NCBI RefSeq assembly: GCF_963678245.1
Contig: NZ_OY782772.1
Location: 310,001 to 374,000 of the forward strand
From: an uncultured Sunxiuqinia sp.
GTDB taxonomy: Bacteria > Bacteroidota > Bacteroidia > Bacteroidales > Prolixibacteraceae
Reading direction: 5' to 3'
DNA length: 64,000 bases
Part shown: positions 43,583 through 53,582 of the stretch, piece by piece
How the letters are laid out: every line of letters starts with the position of its first letter
How positions within the stretch are numbered: position 1 is the stretch's first letter
Notes under the pieces: model-generated
The model's input: the letters and a program-made list of their open reading frames with translations, nothing else
The model's database searches: none
What the model was told of the DNA's origin: nothing
Made by a program: the position numbers and the translations under genes

Positions 43583-44260
43583 ATGGAACTGAAAGATTTA
43601 AAATCGGCATGGGATAAGTTTTCGTCCAATGATGCAAGTAAGCATCAGTTGGGTGAAGAAGTCATTTACGAAATGCTTAAAAAACGCACCCGAAACTTCA
43701 TAGAGCGAATTGATCGGAACATTCGGATTGGAGTCGGCGTCTTGATTTTGTTGGCTTTGTTTTTTGCTTTCGATGATGTTTTGCTCTCGTCGGAGATGAG
43801 TTACCAAGCCACTCCGCTCTGGGTTCAGTTAATGGAAGGCGCAGGCATTTTATTTATCGTGGGGTCTTTTGTTTATTTCTTGATTAGCTACCGATTGGCT
43901 ACCAAAGATTACTCGCATAGCAACGACCTTTCCAAGGTTTTGACATCAATCATCCGCATTCTTAACGTATATCGCAAGCTGTTTTATATGGCACTTGGTA
44001 TTTTGCTCTTGATTCTCAGTATCAGTTTTATCTCGGGAATGTTTATGGGAGTTGAACTGAAAGCTGATGAGTTGGGCACCAATGTGGACGCGTTGAGTAC
44101 TGCGCCACCCATGATTCGAATGATTGTCATTGGTGTTGTCGTATTGTTGCTTGTTATTAGTGGTTTGTTTTTCTTATTTCGATGGGGTTTTCGAAAACTC
44201 TATGGAAATTATATCTTTAAGCTGAAAGAAACCCTGATGGAATTGGATGAAATTGAATAA
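43583..44260 (+). CDS. Membrane protein in ECF sigma operon (possible anti-sigma factor)
   Basis: 225 residues: a cytoplasmic N-terminus (MELKDLKSAWDKFSSNDASKHQLGEEVIYEML) followed by four hydrophobic segments. It lacks a recognisable ZAS motif, but the position straight after a sigma gene and the soluble N-terminal helix suggest sigma control. It overlaps the next gene by 14 bp, so the three genes form one operon. Confidence 0.7.
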   Translation: MELKDLKSAWDKFSSNDASKHQLGEEVIYEMLKKRTRNFIERIDRNIRIGVGVLILLALFFAFDDVLLSSEMSYQATPLWVQLMEGAGILFIVGSFVYFLISYRLATKDYSHSNDLSKVLTSIIRILNVYRKLFYMALGILLLILSISFISGMFMGVELKADELGTNVDALSTAPPMIRMIVIGVVVLLLVISGLFFLFRWGFRKLYGNYIFKLKETLMELDEIE

Positions 44261-46664
44261 GACGCTCTCTTTTTATATACTATTTTCCCTGATCTTGTGT
44301 GCGGCTCCTTTTCAATTAGCTGCGCAGCCCCGCACAGTGCGGGTTGTCGATGTCAGCAGTTCGCAGCCATTGCCTTTTGTGAAAGCATTAAGTGATTCGG
44401 TTCGGGTTGAGACAACAAGTAATATTGATGGTTACTTAAACCTGTATGGCATTACTAACGACACAATCTTGTTTTATCATGCGGGCTACCGGATGCAACA
44501 GCAGGTTCTGACCAAGCTAAAAGATGGTGAACTCGTTCGCTTGCAGAAAGGGTTTTCCGGCTTTAACGATCTCCGAGATAAGACTATTTCGGAAGATGCA
44601 AAAAGGGTCATTGAAAAAGTGCTGGACAACCGTGGTGCTCATCAACTTAAGAATATCAATTCATACAAATATCAACTATACAACAAACTGACTGTTCAGT
44701 TAACCGACGAAAGTAGAGCAAAACTCTACGATTCTGTAGATCGTCAAGCCGGTTCTCTCCATGCGAAATTGGCAGATCAGCAGGATCTGTATTTGCAGGA
44801 AGGTGTGCGGACAAAAATTTATCAGAAACCTGATCAAGCGAAAGAGATCGTGATTGCTGATCGTACTTCCGGGCTGAAAGATTCTGCATTGATCAGGTTG
44901 ACGAAACAGCTCGAATTATTTTCATTTTATCAGGATACAATTCCTTTTTTTTACGAAAAATACATGAGTCCTATCTCGGATTTGGGGATACAAAATTACC
45001 TGTTTTCGATCGATAAAAAGTTGTTAAATACTAGCGGGGATAGTCTCTTTGTTATTTCATTCAAACCATCGGAGTCTAATCGTGTCAGTGCTTTTGAAGG
45101 TGTTTTAACTATCAACTCGGATGGATATGCTATTGAGTCGTTGCAAATAAATGCGACTCATTCAACTCAAGATAAACTTGATTTTTCACTCCATCAACTT
45201 CATAACCAGTTACCATCTGGGCAATGGTTTCCAAAATCTATGGTATTCCAAATCGGAATTAAAAATTTCAAGCTTCAGGAATTTCCATCAGAATCTCTTG
45301 ATGTTCAGATTTCAGGGAAAAGTTTTATAACGGGCAGTCAACTAAATATTCCGTTTGGTGATTCTTTTTTTGAACGAAAGGATTCCAAAGCTTCGTTGGA
45401 TAATGAGGAGCAGCAGCAGACTAGCTATGCCCCAGTATCGGTTGGCAACCCAGTCGATGGTTCAGCGGTGCGATCTGTTGATATCTTGGGACTACAGATC
45501 GATAAAAGTGATCAGTTAAAACTGGTGCAGTCACTTTCGAGCTGGCGATATCCGGTTGGTAAAGTCGATATTTTGCTTGATCGCCTTGTCAATTATAATC
45601 GCTTCGAAGGTTTTCAGCTGGGATTAGGTTTTCAGACGAATCAAGATTTCAACAGGTTCTTATCTTTGAAAGGCTATTATCGTTATGGGTTTCTCGATGA
45701 TGAAAGCAAGTTTGGTGGAGATCTGTTTTTTCGGCTCGACTCGGCGAGTGATAGCCGTTTTTTTGTGCATTACGAAAACGATATTAAAGAAGATGGAAGC
45801 ATTGATTTTTTAGAACAGCCAAAACCATTCATATCCCAACAATTAGACGTGTGGTATCGGACTCATTTTACTTATCACGAAATTTATCAGGCTGGCTTTG
45901 TTGCTCGTATTCTACCTTCCTTTATTTCCAACGTTTATTGGAAGAACTACCAGCTCAATAACCCGACATTTTTGGATGGATCCATAACCGATCCGTTGAT
46001 TAATTATCATTTAGTGGGTGTTCAATTTCGCTTGACATTTAAAGAAAAATTGTTTCGGCAGCGCGGTGAAATATTTTCCAAGGGAGGACGGTTTCCGGTA
46101 ATTCACTTCAATTTCGAACGAGCATTGGATCAATATTCAGACAGACCCTATCAAGCTGTTGAATTCAAACTGAACGATTCTTACATGTTTGGTAAACTTG
46201 GTGAGAGTGAATTTACTTTGCTTGGTTCGCTGCGGAAATCGGGGGGTGTTATGAATTTACTGGCAAGTCCGCCTTTTTCTCGCTCAGAGCTAGTCTCTAA
46301 TTACAACGACAACTCATTTGCGACTATGCGGGTGAACGAGTTTGTTACCGATCAGTTGTTAGCATTTTTCTGGAGACATAATTTAGGTCCGGTATTGTTT
46401 CGCGATAAACAAAACCATCCTGATATTTTTATGGTTTTCAATGCTGGGGTCGGCAAATCGGAATACGATGATCAAATTAACTTTTCTTTACGTTATACAT
46501 CAATTCCCAAAGGGTATTATGAAGCGGGCTTGCTGGGCACAAAATTGGTTCGGGTGGGGCTGGTAAAATTGGGAGCCGGAGCTTTTTACCGACTCGGTCC
46601 TTATCAACTAGAGTCTTTCAAGGATAACTTGTCGTTAAAGTTCAAAATTAATTTAGCAATCTAG
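44247..46664 (+). CDS. DUF5686 / carboxypeptidase-like domain outer-membrane protein
   Basis: An 805-residue exported protein: signal peptide (LSFYILFSLILCAAPFQLAAQ), a CarboxypepD_reg-like domain (RTVRVVDVSSSQPLPFVKALSDSVRVETTSNIDGYL), a DUF5686 central part and a long beta-barrel-like C-terminus (ending LSLKFKINLAI). DUF5686 proteins are common in Bacteroidota outer membranes with unknown roles. Its gene start lies within the end of the preceding membrane-protein gene, so the sigma factor may control it. Confidence 0.82.
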   Translation: MKLNKTLSFYILFSLILCAAPFQLAAQPRTVRVVDVSSSQPLPFVKALSDSVRVETTSNIDGYLNLYGITNDTILFYHAGYRMQQQVLTKLKDGELVRLQKGFSGFNDLRDKTISEDAKRVIEKVLDNRGAHQLKNINSYKYQLYNKLTVQLTDESRAKLYDSVDRQAGSLHAKLADQQDLYLQEGVRTKIYQKPDQAKEIVIADRTSGLKDSALIRLTKQLELFSFYQDTIPFFYEKYMSPISDLGIQNYLFSIDKKLLNTSGDSLFVISFKPSESNRVSAFEGVLTINSDGYAIESLQINATHSTQDKLDFSLHQLHNQLPSGQWFPKSMVFQIGIKNFKLQEFPSESLDVQISGKSFITGSQLNIPFGDSFFERKDSKASLDNEEQQQTSYAPVSVGNPVDGSAVRSVDILGLQIDKSDQLKLVQSLSSWRYPVGKVDILLDRLVNYNRFEGFQLGLGFQTNQDFNRFLSLKGYYRYGFLDDESKFGGDLFFRLDSASDSRFFVHYENDIKEDGSIDFLEQPKPFISQQLDVWYRTHFTYHEIYQAGFVARILPSFISNVYWKNYQLNNPTFLDGSITDPLINYHLVGVQFRLTFKEKLFRQRGEIFSKGGRFPVIHFNFERALDQYSDRPYQAVEFKLNDSYMFGKLGESEFTLLGSLRKSGGVMNLLASPPFSRSELVSNYNDNSFATMRVNEFVTDQLLAFFWRHNLGPVLFRDKQNHPDIFMVFNAGVGKSEYDDQINFSLRYTSIPKGYYEAGLLGTKLVRVGLVKLGAGAFYRLGPYQLESFKDNLSLKFKINLAI

Positions 46665-46898
46665 TTGATTTTTTTCTCGTCGTGAAGAAGCGATGCCATT
46701 AAATTTCATCCGTTTACAATTTATACTTTTCAATTGCGATGTGTGTATCTTGCTAATAATCCTTTTTTGCGTAAAAACTTCTACATGCTCGTTTCTCTTG
46801 ACAATTTTTCCAGGTGAGTTTTTTGGCTGCACATCTGGCAGTCATATTTGCGTTGGAGTGCTTTTTGATGGTATTGGTTTTTCGTATCTTTAAAAAAA

Positions 46899-49139
46899 AT
46901 GATAATCGTAATGACAAATAAAGAATTACATAAACGATATACAGAGATATGCCACAACCTGACAGAGCGTAAGTTGAAGCTGGCATTCGATTTATTGAAG
47001 GAACTCATCAGTGAAAATGGCTTGGGTGTTTTTTACGATGAATGGCGCGAACTAGATCAAACCTATCATTATATGCTTCAGTATACTGTTGAAGGTATTC
47101 AGGATCCGGAGCGACAGAAGGTGTATCGCAAACTAATTGAGTCTGCTTTTGAACTAGCTGATAAAGTAAATGAAACCATTCGGTTGAAATACGCATCATC
47201 TCTTGAATATGAAAAGCAAAGATCTTTCAAGGATCAGTTTATTTCCGATTTTGATTCATTTTTCATGGAGCTTGAAGCTTATTATTTAGGTGATGAACTC
47301 CGAGTAATCACTGAAGGAAAGGAAATAACCGATCAGGATAAACAAGCTGAAGTAGAAAAGCATCATGAACAAATGTTGCGTTTGTTTTATCATTTTTGGT
47401 TTCGCGATCACCTGAATGTTAATGAAGTTCAGTTTTTCAAACGGGTTTTAACCAGCCCGTCAATTGTAGTTTCGTACAAAGCACTTTTAGTTACCGCTTT
47501 AACCTTGAGTTTACAGCGTTATTTTGATTCAGAGAAATTCAGTTTGTTATTTGATGCTTACAAGGTAAAAGACATGGTTGTGAGTCAGCGTGCATTGGTC
47601 GGTTTAGTAATAGCTCTTTATCAATACGACGCACGAATACCATTCTACTCAGACTTAACAGGAAGATTGAAAATTATGAATGAAGATGCTGAGTTCAAGC
47701 GAAACCTTGAGCGGGTTATTGTGCAGCTAATTCGTAGCAAGGAAACGGAGAAGCTACAGCAACGAATTCACAATGAATTACTTCCTGAGATGATTAAGAT
47801 TAGTCCGAACCTGAAAGACAAAATCAATCTGGACAGTCTGATGGAAGAAGGACTTTCGGATGATAAAAATCCGGAGTGGCAGGATATTTTCAAAGATTCA
47901 CCCGGTTTGATGGATAAAATGGAAGAGTTTTCGGAATTACAAATGGAGGGAGCCGATGTTTTTATGGGATCGTTTTCGATGCTGAAATCGTTTCCGTTTT
48001 TTAATGAAATAGCCAACTGGTTCATTCCGTTTTTTGCTGATAATCCGAGCCTGAATGATAAGTTGGATCTTTCGGATGAAATAACCCGAGGCTTTGTTGA
48101 AACGATAAGCACTGCGCCTATTTTGTGTAACTCTGATAAATATTCGTTTTGCCTGAGTATGCAGAATATCCCGAAAGAAAGTCGGGAGTTTATGTTGCAG
48201 GGGATTAAAGCCGAGATGAACCAATCTCAGGAGATTGAACAAGATGAAGCGCTTACCGATCCGGGCAGAAAAGCGGGGTTCATCTCCAATCAATATATTC
48301 AGGATTTGTACCGGTTTTATAAGCTACATCCGCGGAAAAAGGACTTTGATGATGTGTTCAGTTGGCGGTTTGATTTTCATAACAAGACGGCATTGGGAAA
48401 TATTCTGAAAGAAGATAAAACGATACTTCGAAATGTTGGGGAGTACTATTTTTCGAAGAATTATTTTCAGGAGGTGATCGATATTTTTGAATACTTACTG
48501 GAAGAAAGGAAAGATGCTGAATTGTATCAAAAAATTGCCTTTAGCTATCAAAAACTGGGTGATTATAATAAAGCACTCGATGTATACCAAAAAGCAGAGC
48601 TGTTTGATTTAAATCGTTTGTGGAATTTGAAGAAAATCGCACTGTGTTATCGAAATCTTAAGCAGCCTTTAAAAGCCTTGGAATACTACCATGAGGTTGA
48701 AAAGATGAACCCTGACGATTTGAATAACCACCTCAATATTGGTCATTGTTTACTCGAGTTGGATCGGTTTGATGAAGCGCTAAAATATTATTTCAAGGTA
48801 GAATATCTAAAACCAGGGAACAAAAAAGTATGGCGTCCAATTGCTTGGTGTTCATTTCTGACTGGTAAAAAGGAACAATCAGAAAAATATTTTCAGAAGT
48901 TGATGGATGATGAGCCTAATAAGCATGATTTGATGAACATGGGACATGTGCAGTGGAGCTTGGGAAACCGGAAATCAGCTTTGGAATATTACAAACAGTC
49001 GATTTCCAAAGCAGGGTTCTCTGAAAATGAATTTATGGAGGTTTTTTACGAAGATTTGCCGCAGCTTATCAATCAGGAGGTTGATAAGGATGATGTTCCG
49101 ATCATGCTTGATCAATTACGGTACTTTGTGGAAGAATAG
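46899..49139 (+). CDS. Large TPR-repeat protein
   Basis: 746 residues, no signal peptide, mostly helical. The C-terminal quarter has clear tetratricopeptide repeats (AELYQKIAFSYQKLGDYNKALDVYQKAELFD, NNHLNIGHCLLELDRFDEALKYYFKVEYLKP, DLMNMGHVQWSLGNRKSALEYYKQSI). The first 500 residues are unassigned. Probably a cytoplasmic scaffold. The start may be the ATG at 46899 or the one four codons later (46911, MTNKELHKR); the second looks more natural. Confidence 0.8.
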   Translation: MIIVMTNKELHKRYTEICHNLTERKLKLAFDLLKELISENGLGVFYDEWRELDQTYHYMLQYTVEGIQDPERQKVYRKLIESAFELADKVNETIRLKYASSLEYEKQRSFKDQFISDFDSFFMELEAYYLGDELRVITEGKEITDQDKQAEVEKHHEQMLRLFYHFWFRDHLNVNEVQFFKRVLTSPSIVVSYKALLVTALTLSLQRYFDSEKFSLLFDAYKVKDMVVSQRALVGLVIALYQYDARIPFYSDLTGRLKIMNEDAEFKRNLERVIVQLIRSKETEKLQQRIHNELLPEMIKISPNLKDKINLDSLMEEGLSDDKNPEWQDIFKDSPGLMDKMEEFSELQMEGADVFMGSFSMLKSFPFFNEIANWFIPFFADNPSLNDKLDLSDEITRGFVETISTAPILCNSDKYSFCLSMQNIPKESREFMLQGIKAEMNQSQEIEQDEALTDPGRKAGFISNQYIQDLYRFYKLHPRKKDFDDVFSWRFDFHNKTALGNILKEDKTILRNVGEYYFSKNYFQEVIDIFEYLLEERKDAELYQKIAFSYQKLGDYNKALDVYQKAELFDLNRLWNLKKIALCYRNLKQPLKALEYYHEVEKMNPDDLNNHLNIGHCLLELDRFDEALKYYFKVEYLKPGNKKVWRPIAWCSFLTGKKEQSEKYFQKLMDDEPNKHDLMNMGHVQWSLGNRKSALEYYKQSISKAGFSENEFMEVFYEDLPQLINQEVDKDDVPIMLDQLRYFVEE

Positions 49140-49292
49140 GGAACGTGTGTATTGGGAAATGAAATGCAACGTTTTTTTCTGAATACATTAGAAAAAAAAT
49201 AGAGAGGATGTCGCCCATTTCGAATACGACTGTGTCCATTAAAACTCATGTCATGTCAGCCAGCATGTAAGTTTTGAGTGGATTGATTTTCG

Positions 49293-49323
49293 TTTGTCCT
49301 TTGCGTATTTAGTTTTAGATTTG
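49293..49323 (+). promoter_or_regulatory. Promoter of the flippase gene, apparently leaderless
   Basis: TTTG (49293-49296), 19 bp, TAGATTTG (49316-49323) fit the Bacteroidota consensus fully. The motif ends 4 bp before the ATG at 49328, so transcription would start at or near the initiation codon. Confidence 0.65.
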
Positions 49324-49327
49324 ACCA

Positions 49328-50632
49328 ATGAAATTTAAGCTGACCAATATTTCGTCTTTGCAGATTTTCCACCTGTTGCGGTTTGGTGCTTTTATTCTGA
49401 TTGGTATCGTTTTTGCCAAAACCAGTTTGACCACTGAGTCGATTGGAGAATACGAACAATTTTTGTTTCTGGCTGGTGCCGTTAGTTTCTTTTGGCTGAA
49501 TGGTCTGATTCGTGGCTTGCTGCCCATTTCAAAGGATGAAAGAGCAGTGGCGCAATCTCCGGTTTTCAATGCGTTTTTGCTAATCAGTTTTTTTACCGTT
49601 TTGGTTATCGGGACTTTAGTTGTAGTTAGTCAGCCTGTTGTCGGCAAAAGTATTGGTGTTGATTCATTCCCTTATCTCTACCTGTTGCTGGCTTATCTTT
49701 TTTTTAGTGTCCCTGCCAATTTGGTTGAGTATTTTTTCTTGCTGCGAAATCAAACTCGTTCTATCGTCTTGTATGGCGGTATCAGTTTTTCGGTGTTGCT
49801 GCTTTTGGTCAGTCTGCCAACTGTTTTCGGAATGCCCATTCAATTCTCATTGTATGGATTAGTATTGACAGCTTTTATGCGCTATGCTTATTTGCTGCTT
49901 CTGATTGTGCGTGCTCAGGAGAATCATTTTTCATGGACATTTATGAAGGAGCATCTGAAGCTTTCTTCACCTCTTATTTTATCTGCTTTGTTGGGTGGTT
50001 CAGCTCAATATGTAGATGGATTTATCATTACCTCAAAGTTTGATGAAGCGGCGTTTGCAGTGTTCCGATATGGTGCGCGTGAGTTACCTTTTGTGCTGTT
50101 ATTGGCCAACGCGTTTAGTAATGCTCTGTTGCCAGAATTTTCGAATAGGGATTTGCTGACCGAAACACTCACAAAAATTAAAAGAGAGTCTATTCGCCTG
50201 GCGAATTACCTCTTTCCACTTTCTGCGACCTTGTTGGTGGCGAGTCACGAGTTGTTTCCCATTGTTTTTAATTCCCATTTTGCCGAAAGTGCGACGGTGT
50301 TCAATATATACTTGTTACTCATTGTTAGTCGGTTGGTTTTTCCTCAAACACTTCTGACTGGTCTAAAGCAAACAAAATCGATCGCCTGGGCATCGTTTTG
50401 GGAGTTGTTGCTTAATGTAGCGCTTAGCCTTTGGTTTGTTCAGTTCTGGGGAATTGCCGGAGTTGCCTATGCTACGGTGGTCGCTTACTTGTTCGAAAAA
50501 CTGTATTTGATCGTAATGGTTCAAAATAAATTGAATATTTCAATAACAAAATACCAGAACATTTCCAGACACCTTATCTATTCCTTACTTTTGCTAATTC
50601 TATTTTATTTGGTTGAGTTTGTAATTTATTGA
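49328..50632 (+). CDS. Polysaccharide flippase-like (MOP/Wzx superfamily) membrane protein
   Basis: 434 residues with about 12 to 14 hydrophobic segments spread over the whole length and the layout of the O-antigen/oligosaccharide flippase family (ISSLQIFHLLRFGAFILIGIVFAK at the start, conserved DGFIITSKFDEAAFAVFRYGARELP in the middle). Such proteins move lipid-linked sugars across the inner membrane. No glycosyltransferase cluster is adjacent, so the substrate is unknown. Overlap or near-contact with the next gene (one base) suggests a two-gene operon. Confidence 0.85.
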   Translation: MKFKLTNISSLQIFHLLRFGAFILIGIVFAKTSLTTESIGEYEQFLFLAGAVSFFWLNGLIRGLLPISKDERAVAQSPVFNAFLLISFFTVLVIGTLVVVSQPVVGKSIGVDSFPYLYLLLAYLFFSVPANLVEYFFLLRNQTRSIVLYGGISFSVLLLLVSLPTVFGMPIQFSLYGLVLTAFMRYAYLLLLIVRAQENHFSWTFMKEHLKLSSPLILSALLGGSAQYVDGFIITSKFDEAAFAVFRYGARELPFVLLLANAFSNALLPEFSNRDLLTETLTKIKRESIRLANYLFPLSATLLVASHELFPIVFNSHFAESATVFNIYLLLIVSRLVFPQTLLTGLKQTKSIAWASFWELLLNVALSLWFVQFWGIAGVAYATVVAYLFEKLYLIVMVQNKLNISITKYQNISRHLIYSLLLLILFYLVEFVIY

Positions 50633-50633
50633 T

Positions 50634-51314
50634 ATGGATATATTAATTGATGATCCGTCGGTTGATAAACAGTTTCGAGAGATTCTTGCTAAAATACGGC
50701 TTTTGAAAAATGGAGAAACGGTTGCTCAAATGAAAGCGATGGGCTTGGTGTACAAAATTAACTGGGGGGCTTCCATTATTTCGTTGCGTGAGTTGGCTAA
50801 ACAGTACGAAAAAAATCATTTACTGGCTCTAAAACTTTGGAATAAGCAGTGGCGCGAAAGTATGATTATGGCTACTTTGTTGGATAAACCTGAAAAAATG
50901 ACTGAAGAACAACTGGATTTTTGGACGAAAAGCTTTGCTACTTCGGAGATTGCCGAGCAGGCTGTTTCGAACTCGTTTGTGCAGTCGAAATTTGCTTATG
51001 TGAAAGCGCTGGAGTGGTGCCGTGGTAAAAAGCATTTGGTCCGATTTACAGGACTGCACCTGATGGGACGACTTGCAATGGTAGATAAAAAGGCCATTGA
51101 TGAAATGTTTGAGCCATTCTTTGAAGTTCTTATTCCTCTGATTAAAGATCCGGAACTTGGACAAATTATTTACCGCAGTTTGCTGATTGTGGGTAATCGG
51201 AGTGATTTTTTAAAAGAACGGTGTGTTGAATTTCTGAACTTAGCAAAAGAAATGGAAGAGGAGCAGGCACAGAAAATGGCCAATTTGCTACTCGAAGATT
51301 TCGTCGAACTTTAA
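50634..51314 (+). CDS. DNA alkylation repair (AlkD-like) HEAT-repeat protein
   Basis: 226 residues, all helical, fitting the AlkD-like HEAT family (WGASIISLRELAKQYEKNHLLALKLWNKQWRESMIMATLLDKPEKMTEEQLDFW). Members flip and excise bulky alkylated bases, although some are not glycosylases. The family Asp/Trp positions are not clear enough to claim activity. It lies one base after the flippase gene. Confidence 0.7.
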   Translation: MDILIDDPSVDKQFREILAKIRLLKNGETVAQMKAMGLVYKINWGASIISLRELAKQYEKNHLLALKLWNKQWRESMIMATLLDKPEKMTEEQLDFWTKSFATSEIAEQAVSNSFVQSKFAYVKALEWCRGKKHLVRFTGLHLMGRLAMVDKKAIDEMFEPFFEVLIPLIKDPELGQIIYRSLLIVGNRSDFLKERCVEFLNLAKEMEEEQAQKMANLLLEDFVEL

Positions 51315-51414
51315 CAGTTTTTCATGGTTGTATCATTAAAGTACAAAATGACAGTATAAAAATCATGGTATGGTTTTTATAGTTATCGACACGAACAATT
51401 TAAATTTTTGAATT

Positions 51415-52188
51415 ATGAATTTGACAAAATCATCAAATCCGGTTTTTGGGAATTCAGTTTTTAGCAAGGTGCAAACTGGTACTCAAACTGATGTTATGAC
51501 CATTGATGGGACGATAAATAAAACTGGCCTGATGTTCCTGATATTGGCTTTTGCCGCTGCGTTTACCTGGCGGGAGTTTTTTGGCGTTTATGATTATAGC
51601 TCACCTGAAGGAGCATTTTCGGTCGTTGCTCCGTGGCTCATTGGCGGTGGAATAGGCGGCTTTATTGTTGCGATGATTACCGTTTTTTCTCCGCGATATT
51701 CTAATATTACTGCTCCAATTTATGCTGTTTTCGAGGGGCTTTTCCTTGGAGGTATTTCTGCTTTTTTCGAAGCGCAATACCCGGGATTGGTTATGCGTGC
51801 TGTGGCTTTAACTTTTGGTGTGTTTTTTATTATGCTGTTTCTGTTTCGCTCAGGAAAAATTCGGGCAACTGGCAAGTTTCGAATGGCCATTATGGCCGCT
51901 ACCGGAGGAATTGCGCTGATTTATTTTATAAGTTTTATCGCAGGCATGTTTGGAGCTAACTTCGGTTTTTTACATGGCAACAGTTTGTTTAGCATAGGGT
52001 TTAGTTTGGTAGTCGTTGCGGTTGCTGCATTAAACTTGATTTTGGATTTCGACTTTATTCAAAGAGGAGCTGCGGCTCGAGCTCCCAAAATAATGGAATG
52101 GTATGGAGCTTTCGGATTAATGGTTACTTTGGTGTGGTTGTACCTTGAAATATTGAGGCTGCTATCGAAACTGAGTAGCCGTAACTAA
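51415..52188 (+). CDS. Bax inhibitor-1 / YccA family membrane protein
   Basis: 257 residues with seven hydrophobic segments. The N-terminal NPVFGNSVFSK and the late LDFDFIQRGAAARAPKIMEWYGAFGLMVTLVWLYLEILRLL are characteristic of the YccA-like subgroup. Family members are proton- or calcium-leak channels or interact with membrane proteases. Monocistronic, closed by a terminator at 52274. Confidence 0.93.
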   Translation: MNLTKSSNPVFGNSVFSKVQTGTQTDVMTIDGTINKTGLMFLILAFAAAFTWREFFGVYDYSSPEGAFSVVAPWLIGGGIGGFIVAMITVFSPRYSNITAPIYAVFEGLFLGGISAFFEAQYPGLVMRAVALTFGVFFIMLFLFRSGKIRATGKFRMAIMAATGGIALIYFISFIAGMFGANFGFLHGNSLFSIGFSLVVVAVAALNLILDFDFIQRGAAARAPKIMEWYGAFGLMVTLVWLYLEILRLLSKLSSRN

Positions 52189-52273
52189 AATCAGTTGAAA
52201 TTAGATTGTAAAGAATCTTAAAATTTGCTAAGCTAGTAGCCTTGGATTCATTAAGATAGATATTCAAAATACA

Positions 52274-52301
52274 ACAGGAACTCCGGTTCCTGTTTTTGTT
52301 T
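52274..52301 (+). terminator. Rho-independent terminator of the Bax inhibitor-1 gene
   Basis: ACAGGAAC, loop TCCG, GTTCCTGT followed by TTTTGTTTT. Confidence 0.9.
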
Positions 52302-52349
52302 TCTGACGATAAGTATTAATTTCGATGCTCTCAAATTAAGATAAAATAA

Positions 52350-53516
52350 ATGCAGCTAATACAGGTGACAAACAAAAAGCTGATTCATGCATTTCATCAG
52401 CTTCCTTATTCAATATATAAGCACGACAAAAATTGGATTGCACCTCTTCGGATGATGATTGAGGATATTTTCAATCCGGAGAAGAATAATACCCTGAAAA
52501 AAGGGAAAGCGTCCCGTTGGGTTGCATACAAAGAAGGTAAACCTGTTGGCAGAATTGCTGCCTTCCATTCGTCAAATTATGCCCATCAATTTGATCAACC
52601 AACCGGAGGAGTTGGTTTTTTTGAGTGTATTGATGAACAGGAGGTGGCCGATGCTTTGTTCAATGTCGCTAAAAAGTGGTTGACTGCTGAGGGAATGGAA
52701 GCTATGGATGGACCAATAAATATTGGTGAAAACTTTTTTCACTGGGGGTTGCTTGTTGATGGATTTATACCGCAGACCTTTGGGATGAATTATAACCCAG
52801 CCTATTATCATAAGCTGTGGAATAATTATGGTTTCAAAACTTACTATCAGCAATTTAGTTATAACTTAGATATTACAAGCCCTGATTTGCCTGAACGCTT
52901 TTGGAAAATTGCGGCATGGACGGCTAAAAAACCGGGTTACACTTTTGAGAATTTCACATTTAGAAATCAAGAAACATACATTCGCGATTTTATCGATATA
53001 TACGATCAGGCCTGGAGTAAGCATGATAATTATAAGCCAATAGATCCGCAGGACTTACGCGATATGATTAGCCAATCGAAGTTGATATTGGAGGAGGAAT
53101 TCATTTGGTTTGTTTATAAAGAAGGTGTGCCAATCGGATTTTTTATGATGATCCCCGATGCGAATCAGTTGATAAAATACTTCCCAAGTGGAAAAATGAA
53201 CTTACTTAAGTTGATTCGTTTATATTATTTGAAAAGAAGAAAGGTAATTAACCGTTGTCGAGTTATTGTAATGGGAGTTATTCCGAAGTTTCAAAAGTCG
53301 GGTATTGAGTCGGCTATTTTTTACCAACTAAGGCAAGTACTTTTGAGAAAGGATTGGTACAACGAAATGGAACTCAGTTGGGTGGGCGATTTTAATCCGA
53401 AAATGATTTCAATTTTTGAAGCGGTAGGCGGAAAAAAGACCATCACACACCAGACCCTACGTTATTTATTTGACCGAGAAAAAGAATTTAAGCGTTCGGC
53501 AATTATTGAAGACTAA
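52350..53516 (+). CDS. GNAT-family-like protein, tandem copy 1
   Basis: 388 residues. The N-terminal part (LIHAFHQLPYSIYKHDKNWIAPL...KGKASRWVAYKEGKPVGRIAAF) and the C-terminal part (RVIVMGVIPKFQKSGIESAIFYQLRQVL...ELSWVGDFNPKMISIFEAVGGKK) match two halves of a GNAT acyltransferase-like fold; the region MGVIPKFQKSGIES resembles the acetyl-CoA pyrophosphate loop. It is clearly homologous along its length to the next gene, 66 bp downstream. Substrate unknown. Confidence 0.8.
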   Translation: MQLIQVTNKKLIHAFHQLPYSIYKHDKNWIAPLRMMIEDIFNPEKNNTLKKGKASRWVAYKEGKPVGRIAAFHSSNYAHQFDQPTGGVGFFECIDEQEVADALFNVAKKWLTAEGMEAMDGPINIGENFFHWGLLVDGFIPQTFGMNYNPAYYHKLWNNYGFKTYYQQFSYNLDITSPDLPERFWKIAAWTAKKPGYTFENFTFRNQETYIRDFIDIYDQAWSKHDNYKPIDPQDLRDMISQSKLILEEEFIWFVYKEGVPIGFFMMIPDANQLIKYFPSGKMNLLKLIRLYYLKRRKVINRCRVIVMGVIPKFQKSGIESAIFYQLRQVLLRKDWYNEMELSWVGDFNPKMISIFEAVGGKKTITHQTLRYLFDREKEFKRSAIIED

Positions 53517-53582
53517 TTAAAAAATCATCTTTTACGAATATAAATAGTCGTATCTTGACAACTAAAACAATTAACCAAGCAC

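Noticed and set aside
46693-46893. 66-codon ORF before the TPR gene
   Set aside because: Hydrophobic by composition but without start signal or domain; probably intergenic chance ORF.
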